Source of the DNA: Dysosmobacter welbionis
GTDB lineage: Bacteria > Bacillota > Clostridia > Oscillospirales > Oscillospiraceae
Direction of reading: 5' to 3'
NCBI RefSeq assembly: GCF_005121165.3
Contig: NZ_CP034413.3
Span: 3,186,001-3,250,000 of the forward strand
DNA: 64,000 nucleotides
Shown here: positions 26,628 through 34,660 of the stretch, one piece after another
Numbering within the stretch: position 1 is the stretch's first letter
Layout: every line of letters starts with the position of its first letter
Program-made: the position numbers and the translations under genes
The notes under the pieces: model-generated
What the model was told of the DNA's origin: nothing
What the model saw: only the letters and a program-made list of their open reading frames with translations
Database searches by the model: none

Positions 26628-27344
26628 ATGCCGATACCGGAAAACGTGGAAAACCTGCGGAGAGTTTCCGCAAAGAGCAGCATTTATCAAGTGGTATGCA
26701 GCTGGATCATCACGGGTGTGCTGAAGCCGGGAGAAAAGATCGTTGATTCCGAGCTTGCGAAGCGATTCAATGTCAGCCGGACCCCGGTGCGGGAGGCCAT
26801 TCAGATCCTGGAGGGACAGAAGCTCGTCTATGTGGTGCCGGGCCGGGCTACGGTGGTGGCGGATATTGACCCTGCGGATATTGAAAAATGCTACCGGACG
26901 CTGGCGGAGCTGCAGGGACTGGCGGCGGAGCTGGCCTGCGGCAGCCTCACGGACCGGGAACTGGAGCAGCTGGAGCGGATTCACGCCGCCTTTGTGGATG
27001 CCTGCGGCCGTAATGACGGCACCGATGCGATCACGCAGGACAACCTCTTCCATGACGCGATTGTCCGCGGGGCACACAACGAGTATGTGGAGGAATTTTC
27101 CCACACGATGATCCTCCATATCCAGCGGATCAAATACCATTATTTCCACTGTGACCGGCTGCGAAAGATTTCCGTTTCCCAGCATGGGGAAATCCTTCAG
27201 ACCATCCAGGCCCGGGACAGCGCCCGCGCGAAGGAGCTGATGCGGAGTCACTGGCTCTGCTCCATGGAAAATAGCCTGCGGGATGTTGCGGGCATGATCC
27301 ATGGAGCCGGCGCAGAATCCGGACAGGATGTTCTGACAAAGTAA
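26628..27344 (+). CDS. GntR family regulator with FCD ligand domain
   Basis: This 238-residue protein has an N-terminal winged helix with GVLKPGEKIVDSELAKRFNVSRTPVREAIQILEGQKLV and a helical FCD domain containing the metal/ligand residues D and H in NLFHDAIVRGAHNEYVEEFSHTMI and the later SQHGEILQTIQARD (motifs quoted in part: DSELAKRFNVSRTPVREAIQ, NLFHDAIVRGAHNEYVEE). ATG 26628 follows GGGGAGAG. It is divergent from ygeY and upstream of the second hydrolase gene, so it is the best candidate regulator of both. Its ligand is unknown. Confidence 0.9.
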   Translation: MPIPENVENLRRVSAKSSIYQVVCSWIITGVLKPGEKIVDSELAKRFNVSRTPVREAIQILEGQKLVYVVPGRATVVADIDPADIEKCYRTLAELQGLAAELACGSLTDRELEQLERIHAAFVDACGRNDGTDAITQDNLFHDAIVRGAHNEYVEEFSHTMILHIQRIKYHYFHCDRLRKISVSQHGEILQTIQARDSARAKELMRSHWLCSMENSLRDVAGMIHGAGAESGQDVLTK

Positions 27345-27365
27345 AGATGGGAAGAAAAAGCCAGA

Positions 27366-27405
27366 GAGAGGACGCGGAGAGAATCCGGGTCCTCTCAACG
27401 TTTTC
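27366..27405 (+). terminator. terminator after the GntR gene
   Basis: A 13-bp stem with one mismatch (27366-27378 with 27384-27396) is followed by AACGTTTTCT. Confidence 0.6.
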
Positions 27406-27510
27406 TGGGCGAATTCCATAAAATTGTATCCGGCCTCTGGTACGTTCCGTAGAAATCCTTTGGAGAGGCCGGGCTTTCGTTGACTTCCACAAGAGTGCGG
27501 TTCATAATGA

Positions 27511-27537
27511 ATATGCGATATATTACATATTGCATAT
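27511..27537 (+). promoter_or_regulatory. 27-bp palindromic operator before the second YgeY-like gene
   Basis: ATATGCGATAT (27511-27521) and ATATTGCATAT (27527-27537) are inverted repeats with one mismatch around ATTAC, 35 bases before the gene start and next to TATAAA. The right arm is the exact reverse complement of an 11-mer at 32863-32873. Confidence 0.55.
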
Positions 27538-27571
27538 AAAGTATGACAGAGGTTGAGAAAGGAGCAGAGAC

Positions 27572-28747
27572 ATGGACAGAGACCAGCGGCTGATTGCGTT
27601 TTGCCAACAGGCTGTTCGAATCCCCAGTCCCTCCGGGCAGGAACGGGAAGTGGCCCAGCTGATGAAGCGCAAGATGGAAGAGTATGGTTTCGACGAGGTG
27701 CTCATCGACAGGTATGGCAGCGTACTGGGCCGGATGCGGGGCCGCCGGCCGGGAAAGACCATCCTTCTGGATGGGCACATTGACAATGTGGATGTGATCG
27801 ACGCCGACGAGTGGACCCATGACCCCTTTGGCGGCGAAATCGACCAGGGGCGGATTTACGGCCGGGGCACATCGGATATGAAGGGCAGCGTGACGGCCAT
27901 GATCTCTGCGGTTGCCCACTTTGCCGAGGACAGCGGCCGCGACTTTGCCGGAGAGATTTGTGTGTCCTGCACCGTTCATGAGGAGTGTTTTGAGGGGGTC
28001 TCCTCCCGGGAGATTACCCGGCTGGCGAAGCCGGACTTTGTCATCATTGGCGAAGCGACGTCCACCACTGTCAAGATCGGCCAGAGAGGGCGCGCGGAGG
28101 TGGTTGTGGAAACAGAGGGGGTGAGCTGCCATTCCTCGAATCCGGACAAGGGCGTTAATGCGGTCTACCACATGATGGCTGTGATCGAGGAGATCCGCCG
28201 GATCATCCCCAACGAGCACCCCATTCTGGGAAAAGGGATTCTGGAGCTGACAGACATCATCTCGTCCCCATATCCGGGCGCCTCGGTGGTCCCGGCCCTC
28301 TGCCGGGCCACCTTCGACCGGCGGACCCTGACAGGGGAGAACGAGGCCGTGATTCTCGGCCAGGTGGAGGAGGCAATCGCCCGCGCCAGGGAAAAGATCC
28401 CCGGCTTGAAGGCGCGGACCTATCTGGCAGAGGGGAAGGAGGTCTGCTGGACCGGGGAGGCCATCGCCGCGAAGCGGTATTTCCCGGCGTGGCTCATTGA
28501 TGAGGACAATGAATATGTGCAGAAGGCGCTGGCCGGTCTGAAGAAAGCGGGAATCGAGGCGCCGATCTCTCACTTCTCTTTCTGCACAAACGGCAGCCAC
28601 TTCTGTGGCGAGGCGGGGATTCCCTGCATCGGCTACGGCCCCTCTTTGGAGAGCCTGGCCCATGTGCGGGATGAATACATTGAAATTGAGCAGCTGACAA
28701 AGGCATGCAGAGGCTTCGCCAGCATCCTCCGGGAGCTGACACAGTAG
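27572..28747 (+). CDS. M20-type hydrolase, YgeY-like
   Basis: This 391-residue protein is a second YgeY/ArgE-DapE type metallohydrolase. It has the metal motifs LLDGHIDNVDVID and GRGTSDMKGSVTAMI, the general-base region VSCTVHEECFEGVSSREI, and a dimerisation segment with GVSCHSSNPDKGVNAVYHM. It is clearly a paralogue of the 24976-26388 protein but lacks its insertions. AGAAAGGAG precedes the start. The gene sits behind a palindromic operator and ahead of an AGCS symporter, suggesting hydrolysis of an N-acyl or N-carbamoyl compound to an amino acid; this is inference. Confidence 0.88.
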   Translation: MDRDQRLIAFCQQAVRIPSPSGQEREVAQLMKRKMEEYGFDEVLIDRYGSVLGRMRGRRPGKTILLDGHIDNVDVIDADEWTHDPFGGEIDQGRIYGRGTSDMKGSVTAMISAVAHFAEDSGRDFAGEICVSCTVHEECFEGVSSREITRLAKPDFVIIGEATSTTVKIGQRGRAEVVVETEGVSCHSSNPDKGVNAVYHMMAVIEEIRRIIPNEHPILGKGILELTDIISSPYPGASVVPALCRATFDRRTLTGENEAVILGQVEEAIARAREKIPGLKARTYLAEGKEVCWTGEAIAAKRYFPAWLIDEDNEYVQKALAGLKKAGIEAPISHFSFCTNGSHFCGEAGIPCIGYGPSLESLAHVRDEYIEIEQLTKACRGFASILRELTQ

Positions 28748-28833
28748 AGCGCGGACTAGAAATCACGAATTTAAAAGGAATGGTTATAGCATTGGAGTAA
28801 ATCTGATTATTATTGATAAGGAGAATGGACCGT

Positions 28834-30255
28834 ATGGAACAGATTTTGAAATCAATCTCCAGCTTTCTGTGGGGTGCTCCAGTCCTGATCCTCCTGGCCG
28901 CCGTTGGGCTGCTGTTTGGATGTAAGACAAAATTTTTCCAGTTTCGCAAGTTCGGCTATATTTTAAAGAATACTGCCGGCGAGATGTTTAAAAAAGGCGG
29001 CGGCGCAAAAGGGAAGGAAGGAACGCTGACGCCGCTGCAGGCGGTGAGCTCCGCGCTGGCCGGCTGCGTAGGAACGGCGAACATCGCAGGCGTGGCCACC
29101 GCCATGGTGGTGGGCGGCCCTGGCGCCGTGTTCTGGATGTGGGTCGTCGCCCTGCTGGGAATGCTGACGAAATGCGTTGAGGTTACGCTGGGCCAGTACT
29201 ACCGTGTCAAGGGAGAGGACGGCGTTTATTATGGCGGCCCCATGTACTACATTGAGCGGGGAATGGGCAGAAAGTGGAAACCCCTGGCCGTCATTTTCTC
29301 TGTCACTATCATTTTGGGCGGCCTGGGAACCGCTGCGTTCGCCCAGCCCTATACCATGTCCACCGCTGTGCAGAACAGCCTGGGAATTCCCGCATGGATT
29401 ACCACCGTGGCGGCGGCCGTCATCTGCGGCGTGGTTCTGCTGGGCGGCGTCAAGTCCATCGGCGGCTTCTGCGAGAAGCTGACCCCCGCCATGTGCCTCA
29501 TCTATGTGGTGGGAGTGCTGGGCGTGATCATCATAAATCTGGAACATGTGCCCGCCGCCTTTGCGGCGATTTTCCGCTATGCGTTTGCACCCATGCCCGC
29601 TGTGGGCGGTTTGGCGGGCTCCACAGTTGCGCTGGCGCTGCGGCAGGGCGCCGCCCGCGGGACCTTCTCCAACGAAGCGGGCTGCGGCTCATCGCCCATC
29701 ACCCATGCGACCGCCATCACCGATCACCCCTTTAAGGAGGGGATGTACGGCTGCTTTGAGGTATTCGTGGATACGCTGGTGGTATGCACGATGACAGCCC
29801 TCGGAATTCTCTGCGCGGGCCCTGAAATCTGGCAGTCCGGCCTGGAGGCGGAGGCGCTGACCATGGCCGCCTTTTCCACAGCGTACGGCAGCACGGTCGG
29901 CAAGCTCCTGGTCACCATTCCTCTGGCGTTGTTCGCATTCTCCACTATGGTGGGGTGGGAGATCAATTATGAATCCGCGTTCTTCTATTTGTTTCCCAAG
30001 GGAAAGCAGTCCAAGGTGTTCAAGTACGCCATCCGCATCCTGTGGCTGGTTCCCGGTTTCCTGGCTCTGGGGAAGACGCCCCAGGTGATTTGGACCATTG
30101 TGGATATAGTCTCGGGCTTCTGGTGCATCCCCAACGCCATCGCACTGCTGGCCCTGTCCGGTGTGTTCATGAGGATTTACCGGGATTATGAGAGCAAATA
30201 CATCAGCAAGACCAAGCCGGTCTCCCAGCCCCTTGAGTATGTCGGGAAGGATTGA
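28834..30255 (+). CDS. sodium:alanine/glycine symporter family protein (AGCS)
   Basis: This 473-residue, roughly 11-helix membrane protein belongs to the AGCS family of Na+-coupled small amino acid transporters. Recognisable blocks are TPLQAVSSALAGCVGTANIAG, YYGGPMYYIERGMG, and the family signature FSNEAGCGSSPITHATAITD. ATG 28834 is chosen because AAGGAG (28818-28823) is 10 bases upstream; ATG 28825 is too close to it. It follows the YgeY-like hydrolase by 86 bases and probably shares its transcript. Transported substrate is unknown. Confidence 0.92.
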   Translation: MEQILKSISSFLWGAPVLILLAAVGLLFGCKTKFFQFRKFGYILKNTAGEMFKKGGGAKGKEGTLTPLQAVSSALAGCVGTANIAGVATAMVVGGPGAVFWMWVVALLGMLTKCVEVTLGQYYRVKGEDGVYYGGPMYYIERGMGRKWKPLAVIFSVTIILGGLGTAAFAQPYTMSTAVQNSLGIPAWITTVAAAVICGVVLLGGVKSIGGFCEKLTPAMCLIYVVGVLGVIIINLEHVPAAFAAIFRYAFAPMPAVGGLAGSTVALALRQGAARGTFSNEAGCGSSPITHATAITDHPFKEGMYGCFEVFVDTLVVCTMTALGILCAGPEIWQSGLEAEALTMAAFSTAYGSTVGKLLVTIPLALFAFSTMVGWEINYESAFFYLFPKGKQSKVFKYAIRILWLVPGFLALGKTPQVIWTIVDIVSGFWCIPNAIALLALSGVFMRIYRDYESKYISKTKPVSQPLEYVGKD

Positions 30256-30317
30256 CTGTCAGGCGGCGCTTGGGCGTTGACAGGCCGCTTCCAAGCGCAG
30301 AAAGCTGTGGACAGAGC

Positions 30318-30361
30318 ATCAGGCGGCATCCGCAAACGACGTGGATGCCGCCTGATTTTTG
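30318..30361 (+). terminator. terminator after the AGCS gene
   Basis: A perfect 14-bp stem (30318-30331 with 30343-30356) with an 11-base loop is followed by TTTT. Confidence 0.85.
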
Positions 30362-30418
30362 GGACCGGCGGAGATCAAACACTTTTTTCGCAGACCTAAA
30401 AAAATATTTGCTAAAACA

Positions 30419-30447
30419 TTGCAATCTCGGCTGGATGCTGGTATGAT
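30419..30447 (+). promoter_or_regulatory. sigma-A-like promoter directly before the YheO-type regulator
   Basis: TTGCAA (30419-30424) and TATGAT (30442-30447) are 17 bases apart. The expected transcript start is at or within a base or two of the ATG at 30454, so the message could be leaderless. Confidence 0.6.
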
Positions 30448-30453
30448 GCAGAT

Positions 30454-31134
30454 ATGAATATCGCTCTGGAAAGTGAGAAGGTGATCCCCTTGGAGAGCAA
30501 CCGGCTGGAGATGCTCAAGCAGATTGCAGATGCCTTGGCGGCCCAGTTCGGGCCAAACTGTGAGGTTGTGATTCACGATTTGTCCGCGCAGAATGCGGAA
30601 CACCCCATTGTCTATATTGTCAACGGCCATGTCACAGGCCGCAAGGTGGGGGACGGGGCCTCCTATGTCGTGGTGGAGCAGCTGACCACCAATGACCCGG
30701 CGCCTCGGGACCATTTGGCCTACCTGACCCGGACGCCGGACGGCAAGATCCTCAAATCCTCCACAGTCTATATCCGTAACAGCAAGGGCAAGGTCTCCGC
30801 CATTCTGGCCATCAACTACGACATCTCCAAGCTGCTGATGGTGGAGAGCGCGGTCCACGATCTGATCTCCACCGGCGAACCCCAGCAGGAGGAACCGGAG
30901 AAAATCGTCAACGTCAATGATCTGCTGGAGGAGCTGATCCAGCAGTCGGTGTCCCTGGTGGGCAAGCCCGTGGCCCTGATGAACAAGGAGGACAAGGTGC
31001 GGGCCATCCGCTTCCTGAATCAGAACGGCGCGTTTTTGGTGACCAAGTCCGGCGACAAGATCGCCAAGTATTTCGGCATCTCCAAGTACACTTTGTATTC
31101 CTATATCGACACAAAACAACAGGAGGGCAAGTAA
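30454..31134 (+). CDS. YheO-type PAS/HTH transcriptional regulator
   Basis: The 226-residue product has an N-terminal YheO-like PAS domain (LKQIADALAAQFGPNCEVVI, LTRTPDGKILKSSTVYIRN, ILAINYDIS) and a C-terminal HTH domain with AIRFLNQNGAFLVTKSGDKI and the recognition region YFGISKYTLYSYID. ATG 30454 has no Shine-Dalgarno and coincides with the predicted transcript start. An internal TTG at 30490 with AAGGTG upstream is a conventional alternative start that keeps the whole PAS domain. It ends 2 bases before the PLP enzyme gene, so the two are coupled and the regulator likely controls that gene. Confidence 0.87.
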   Translation: MNIALESEKVIPLESNRLEMLKQIADALAAQFGPNCEVVIHDLSAQNAEHPIVYIVNGHVTGRKVGDGASYVVVEQLTTNDPAPRDHLAYLTRTPDGKILKSSTVYIRNSKGKVSAILAINYDISKLLMVESAVHDLISTGEPQQEEPEKIVNVNDLLEELIQQSVSLVGKPVALMNKEDKVRAIRFLNQNGAFLVTKSGDKIAKYFGISKYTLYSYIDTKQQEGK

Positions 31135-31136
31135 GT

Positions 31137-32612
31137 ATGATTGATCTGACCATCAACAAGACGGGCCTGGAGCACAATCTCCGCAAGGCGAAGGAAAATC
31201 GCATCATCATCCCCACCATCGCCCAGATGCAGCACCCGGAGACCATCCCGGAGAAGATCCGGGAGCGGCTGAAGACCGTGGGCCTCTGGGATGTGGATCC
31301 CCTGAACCTGTTCCGCATCACCTGGAAGAATGAGGCCAAGGAGAGCGGCGGACTGTTCCAGGCGGTGCCCAACTACATCGAGCTGCCCCCGGCGCTCACC
31401 GGCGTCCCCTGCCGGATCGTGGCCATGGTGGGCAAGTGGTTCCCCACCGGCTGCCACAAGGTGGGCGCCTCCTTCGGCTGCCTGGCCCCCCGTCTGGTGA
31501 CCGGCCAGTTCGACGTGAACAGGCACAAGGCCGTGTGGCCCTCCACCGGCAACTACTGCCGCGGCGGCGCCTTCAACTCCCGGCTGCTGGGCGCCCAGGG
31601 CGTGGCCATCCTGCCGGCGGAGATGAGCCAGGAGCGGTTTGACTGGCTCCATGAGATCGGCGCCGAGGTCATCGCCACCCCCGGCTGCGAGTCCAATGTG
31701 AAGGAGATCTTCGACAAGACCAACGAGCTGAAGCAGGATCCCCAGTACATGATCTTCAACCAGTTCGAGGAGATGGGCAACCCCCTGTGGCACTACAATG
31801 TCACCGGCAACGCCCTGGCGGATGTGTACGAGGCCATCAAGCGCCCCGGTGACCGGTTCGCCGGCGCGGCTTTCACCTCTGGCTCCGCCGGTACCATGAG
31901 CGCCGGTGATCTGCTGAAGGAAAAGTATCCCCATCTGAAGCTGGCGGTGGGCGAGGCCCTCCAGTGCCCTACCATTCTGGAAAACGGCTTCGGCGGCCAC
32001 CGGATCGAGGGCATCGGCGATAAGCACATCCCCTGGATCCACAACGTGAAGAACACCGACATGGTCATCGACATCGACGATGAGGACAGCCAGCGGCTGC
32101 TGCGCCTGTTCAACACCCCTGAGGGCCAGGCGTATTTGAAGAACGAGCTGCACCTGGACGACGAGCTGATCGAGAAGCTCACCTGGCTGGGCATCTCCGG
32201 CATCGCCAACGTGCTGTGCTGCATCAAGATGGCGAAATACTATGAGTTCACCGAGCGGGATGTGGTGGGCACCGTCCTCACCGACTCCGCCGTCATGTAC
32301 GGCAGCCGCATCCAGGAGCTGAACGACCGGTATGGCGCCTACAATCCCCATGAGGCGGCCATGGACCATGCACTCCACATGCTGGGGCTGAAGCTGGACA
32401 ACATGCAGGAGCTGACCTATGCGGACCGCAAGCGGGTCCACAACCTGAAGTATTACACCTGGGTGGAGCAGCAGGGCAAGACCGTGGAGGAGCTGAACGC
32501 TCTGTGGTACGACACGGAGGGCACCTGGGACACCGTCCACGCGCAGGCCAAGGACCTGGACGACCTGATCAACGCTTTCAACGAGGCCACCGGGCTGCTG
32601 AAAGACCTGTAA
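31137..32612 (+). CDS. PLP-dependent enzyme, fold type II (tryptophan synthase beta/threonine synthase-like), substrate unknown
   Basis: This 491-residue protein resembles fold-type-II PLP enzymes. The likely Schiff-base lysine is in PTGCHKVGASFGCLAPRLVTG, a phosphate-binding SxGN segment follows as WPSTGNYCRGGAFNSRLLGA, and a late glycine-rich segment reads FTSGSAGTMSAGD. It is longer than cysteine synthase or diaminopropionate ammonia-lyase and has an N-terminal extension of about 90 residues. In E. coli the PLP enzyme of the ygeW-ygeY cluster is YgeX; this protein is not an obvious YgeX but could fill that niche. It is co-transcribed with the YheO-type regulator and followed by a terminator. 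I cannot assign a reaction. Confidence 0.75.
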   Translation: MIDLTINKTGLEHNLRKAKENRIIIPTIAQMQHPETIPEKIRERLKTVGLWDVDPLNLFRITWKNEAKESGGLFQAVPNYIELPPALTGVPCRIVAMVGKWFPTGCHKVGASFGCLAPRLVTGQFDVNRHKAVWPSTGNYCRGGAFNSRLLGAQGVAILPAEMSQERFDWLHEIGAEVIATPGCESNVKEIFDKTNELKQDPQYMIFNQFEEMGNPLWHYNVTGNALADVYEAIKRPGDRFAGAAFTSGSAGTMSAGDLLKEKYPHLKLAVGEALQCPTILENGFGGHRIEGIGDKHIPWIHNVKNTDMVIDIDDEDSQRLLRLFNTPEGQAYLKNELHLDDELIEKLTWLGISGIANVLCCIKMAKYYEFTERDVVGTVLTDSAVMYGSRIQELNDRYGAYNPHEAAMDHALHMLGLKLDNMQELTYADRKRVHNLKYYTWVEQQGKTVEELNALWYDTEGTWDTVHAQAKDLDDLINAFNEATGLLKDL

Positions 32613-32618
32613 AACGCC

Positions 32619-32655
32619 GCAGGGCGGGGCAACCGCCCCGCCCTGCTTATTTATG
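32619..32655. terminator. terminator after the PLP enzyme gene
   Basis: A perfect 12-bp GC-rich stem (32619-32630 with 32635-32646) with an AACC loop is followed by TTATTTA. It also lies at the end of the small minus-strand gene. Confidence 0.8.
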
Positions 32656-32812
32656 TCTCCTCCGCGCGGATATAGGCATCCTCAGCCTCCTGCTGAATGC
32701 GGACCAGAATATCCCAGGCCCGGCTGGTCTCCTGCTGGTCCAGGGCCTTCAGAGCGTCGGCGATGCCGTTGAACAAAATCGTATAATATTGGGGGAAATT
32801 TTCGCGTTCCAT
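32651..32812 (-). CDS. small conserved-looking hypothetical protein (53 aa)
   Basis: A short open frame encodes MERENFPQYYTILFNGIADA followed by LKALDQQETSRAWDILVRIQ and an acidic end, a mostly helical, acidic protein without membrane segments. It has a strong GGAGG 8 bases before the ATG and codon use like its neighbours. It is divergent from the ribbon-helix-helix gene across an AT-rich region with operator-like repeats. I do not recognise the family. It could be a small regulator or an unannotated housekeeping protein. Confidence 0.6.
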   Translation of the reverse strand: MERENFPQYYTILFNGIADALKALDQQETSRAWDILVRIQQEAEDAYIRAEET

Positions 32813-32837
32813 ATCCGCCACCTCCATAATATGTATT

Positions 32838-32873
32838 ATATTGCACTATAAATTGTAATGCAATATGCAATAT
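32838..32873. promoter_or_regulatory. AT-rich operator region between the small gene and the RHH gene
   Basis: ATATTGCA (32838-32845) and TGCAATAT (32859-32866) form an inverted repeat, followed by ATATGCAATAT (32863-32873), the exact complement of the right arm of the operator at 27527-27537. The region separates two divergent genes and is a likely binding site for the RHH protein or the FCD regulator. Confidence 0.5.
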
Positions 32874-32931
32874 TATAAACGTGCGCATAACGCAATACGA
32901 TTCGTCATATAAAAATATGGCGAGGTGTGCT

Positions 32932-33120
32932 ATGCGGAAATTCAAAATTCCTAAACCAGAATCAACAACGAACAAAACGATTCGTTTCCCCAACAGCGTT
33001 ATTGACGCGGTAGAGGAGGCGATTCGTGGAACAGAATGTACGTTTTCCGCCTTTGTGATCGAAGCTACCCGGGTGGCTCTTGAGAATCTTCTGGAGGAGG
33101 AAACGTCAAAAGAGGAGTAA
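32932..33120 (+). CDS. ribbon-helix-helix (YlcI/YnfO-type) small DNA-binding protein
   Basis: The 62-residue product reads KTIRFPNSVIDAVEEAIRGT then CTFSAFVIEATRVALENLLEEE, the pattern of an Arc/MetJ-like ribbon-helix-helix protein with a basic N-terminal tail (MRKFKIPKPE). ATG 32932 has GAGGTG 4 bases upstream. It ends 4 bases before the threonine-synthase-like gene, so it is probably its operon-linked regulator. Confidence 0.78.
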   Translation: MRKFKIPKPESTTNKTIRFPNSVIDAVEEAIRGTECTFSAFVIEATRVALENLLEEETSKEE

Positions 33121-33124
33121 CGCT

Positions 33125-34366
33125 ATGAAACACGTTTTGTACGGCAAATGCGTCAAGTGCGGCAAGACCTACGACGCTGTGCCGGATCTGACCAACTGCG
33201 AATGCGGCGGCATTCTGGACATCGTCTACGATTATGACTACATCAGGACCCGGCTGACGAAGGAAAAGCTGGCGGCCCGACAGGACCATACCATGTGGCG
33301 CTACCGGGAGCTGCTGCCTGTGGAGGAGGACACGCCCAACACCCCCCTGCGGGTGGGCTGGAGTCCCCTGTACGAGGAGCCCCGCCTGGCGGAGCAGCTG
33401 GGCCTGAAGCGCCTGTGGGTAAAGGACGACGGCCAGAACCCCACCGCCAGTCTGAAGGACCGGGCCAGCGCCATGGCGGTGGCCAAGGCCCGGGAGGCGG
33501 GGGCGAAGGTGATCGCCTGCTCCTCCACCGGCAATGCCGCCAGCTCTCTCGCGGGCAACGCCGCAGCGGCAGGCCTCAAGACCTACATCTTCGTCCCCTC
33601 CCGGGCTCCCAAGGGCAAGGTGGCCCAGCTGATGACCTTTGGCGCCACGGTCATCTCCGTCCAGGGCAGCTATGAGGAGACCTTTGAACTGTCCAAGCAA
33701 GCCATTGACCGCTGGGGCTGGTACAACCGCAACGCCGCCATCAACCCCTACCTCTCCGAGGGCAAGAAGACCGTGGCCCTGGAGATCATGGAGCAGCTCT
33801 CCTGGCAGGTGCCGGACTATATCGCCATCAGCGTCGGCGACGGCTGCACCATCGCCGGCCTCTGGAAGGGCCTGAAAGACCTGTATGCCATTGGCTTCAT
33901 TGACCGCCTGCCCCGGCTGATCTCCGCCCAGGCGGAGGGCTGCTGCCCCATCAACCGGGCCATTGCGGAGAACAAGCCCTGGGAGCCCATGGAGGAGAAC
34001 ACCCTGGCGGACTCCATCGCCGTGGGCGTGCCCCGGAATGCGGACAAGGCCCTGACGGCGATCCGGGAGTCGGACGGCATCGTGGTGAATGTCTCCGACC
34101 AGGAGATCATGGCCGCCCAGCAGCTGCTGGGCCGGACCTGCGGCGTGTTCGGAGAGCCCGCCGGCGTCACTGGCGCCGCCGGCGTGAAGAAGCTCTGCGA
34201 GCAGGGCGTCATCGGCAAGGATGACACGGTGGTCAGTGTGGTCACCGGCAACGGCCTCAAGGACGTGGCCAACGCCATTAAGGCCGCGGGAGAACCCATC
34301 TCCATCCCTTCCGACATGGACCGCCTGCTGGTGGCCTTTGCAGAAAAAGGCATCACTGTGGAATAA
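33125..34366 (+). CDS. threonine synthase-like PLP-dependent enzyme
   Basis: This 413-residue fold-type-II enzyme starts with a zinc-ribbon-like segment KCVKCGKTYDAVPDLTNCEC, then the PLP lysine in DGQNPTASLKDRASAMAVAK, a phosphate-binding SSTGNAASSLAGNAAAAG, and GVFGEPAGVTGAAGVKKL near the C-terminus. These features fit threonine synthase (O-phosphohomoserine to threonine). Because it is paired with a small RHH regulator inside a ureide-type locus rather than with hom or thrB, a catabolic or altered specificity is possible. A strong terminator follows. Confidence 0.85.
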   Translation: MKHVLYGKCVKCGKTYDAVPDLTNCECGGILDIVYDYDYIRTRLTKEKLAARQDHTMWRYRELLPVEEDTPNTPLRVGWSPLYEEPRLAEQLGLKRLWVKDDGQNPTASLKDRASAMAVAKAREAGAKVIACSSTGNAASSLAGNAAAAGLKTYIFVPSRAPKGKVAQLMTFGATVISVQGSYEETFELSKQAIDRWGWYNRNAAINPYLSEGKKTVALEIMEQLSWQVPDYIAISVGDGCTIAGLWKGLKDLYAIGFIDRLPRLISAQAEGCCPINRAIAENKPWEPMEENTLADSIAVGVPRNADKALTAIRESDGIVVNVSDQEIMAAQQLLGRTCGVFGEPAGVTGAAGVKKLCEQGVIGKDDTVVSVVTGNGLKDVANAIKAAGEPISIPSDMDRLLVAFAEKGITVE

Positions 34367-34374
34367 GCGGCAAG

Positions 34375-34403
34375 GGGCCGGCGGGAGACCGCCGGCCCTT
34401 TTT
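34375..34403 (+). terminator. terminator after the threonine synthase-like gene
   Basis: A perfect 10-bp GC stem (34375-34384 with 34389-34398) with a GAGA loop is followed by TTTTT. Confidence 0.9.
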
Positions 34404-34571
34404 CTCGAAAAATTTTCTGATCCGCGCAACGATCCTCTCCCGTTTTCCGATGATATAGGTGAAAGCAGCTTTCATAAAGAGAGGGACTACCGTAGCGGAT
34501 ACGGAGAGGAAGCGGGGCGTTCCTCCGGGAAGGGCCTGCTGGGCCCGGTCAGCAGGCGGCACAGAGCCTTC
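34404..34571. other. intergenic stretch without a recognised gene
   Basis: No supported open frame is present. A perfect 8-bp hairpin (34534-34541 with 34550-34557) lies near its end. I looked for T-box and SRP RNA core motifs and did not find them. Confidence 0.4.
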
Positions 34572-34599
34572 TTGACTTTTCCCGCGCAGATTATATAAT
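34572..34599 (+). promoter_or_regulatory. sigma-A-like promoter for the phosphoribosyltransferase gene
   Basis: TTGACT (34572-34577) and TATAAT (34594-34599) are 16 bases apart, about 60 bases before the start. Confidence 0.7.
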
Positions 34600-34660
34600 A
34601 ATGTACGGTGCCTCCCGGGCACCATCCACCTGAGGGAATGAGAAAGAGGAGGCACCTGAT

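Noticed and set aside
31101-32540. Minus-strand open frame of 479 codons over the PLP enzyme gene
   Set aside because: It is a shadow frame; the plus-strand PLP motifs decide the coding strand.
34404-34571. Structured RNA (T-box or SRP RNA) before the phosphoribosyltransferase gene
   Set aside because: The core sequences of these RNAs are not present; only one short hairpin is visible.
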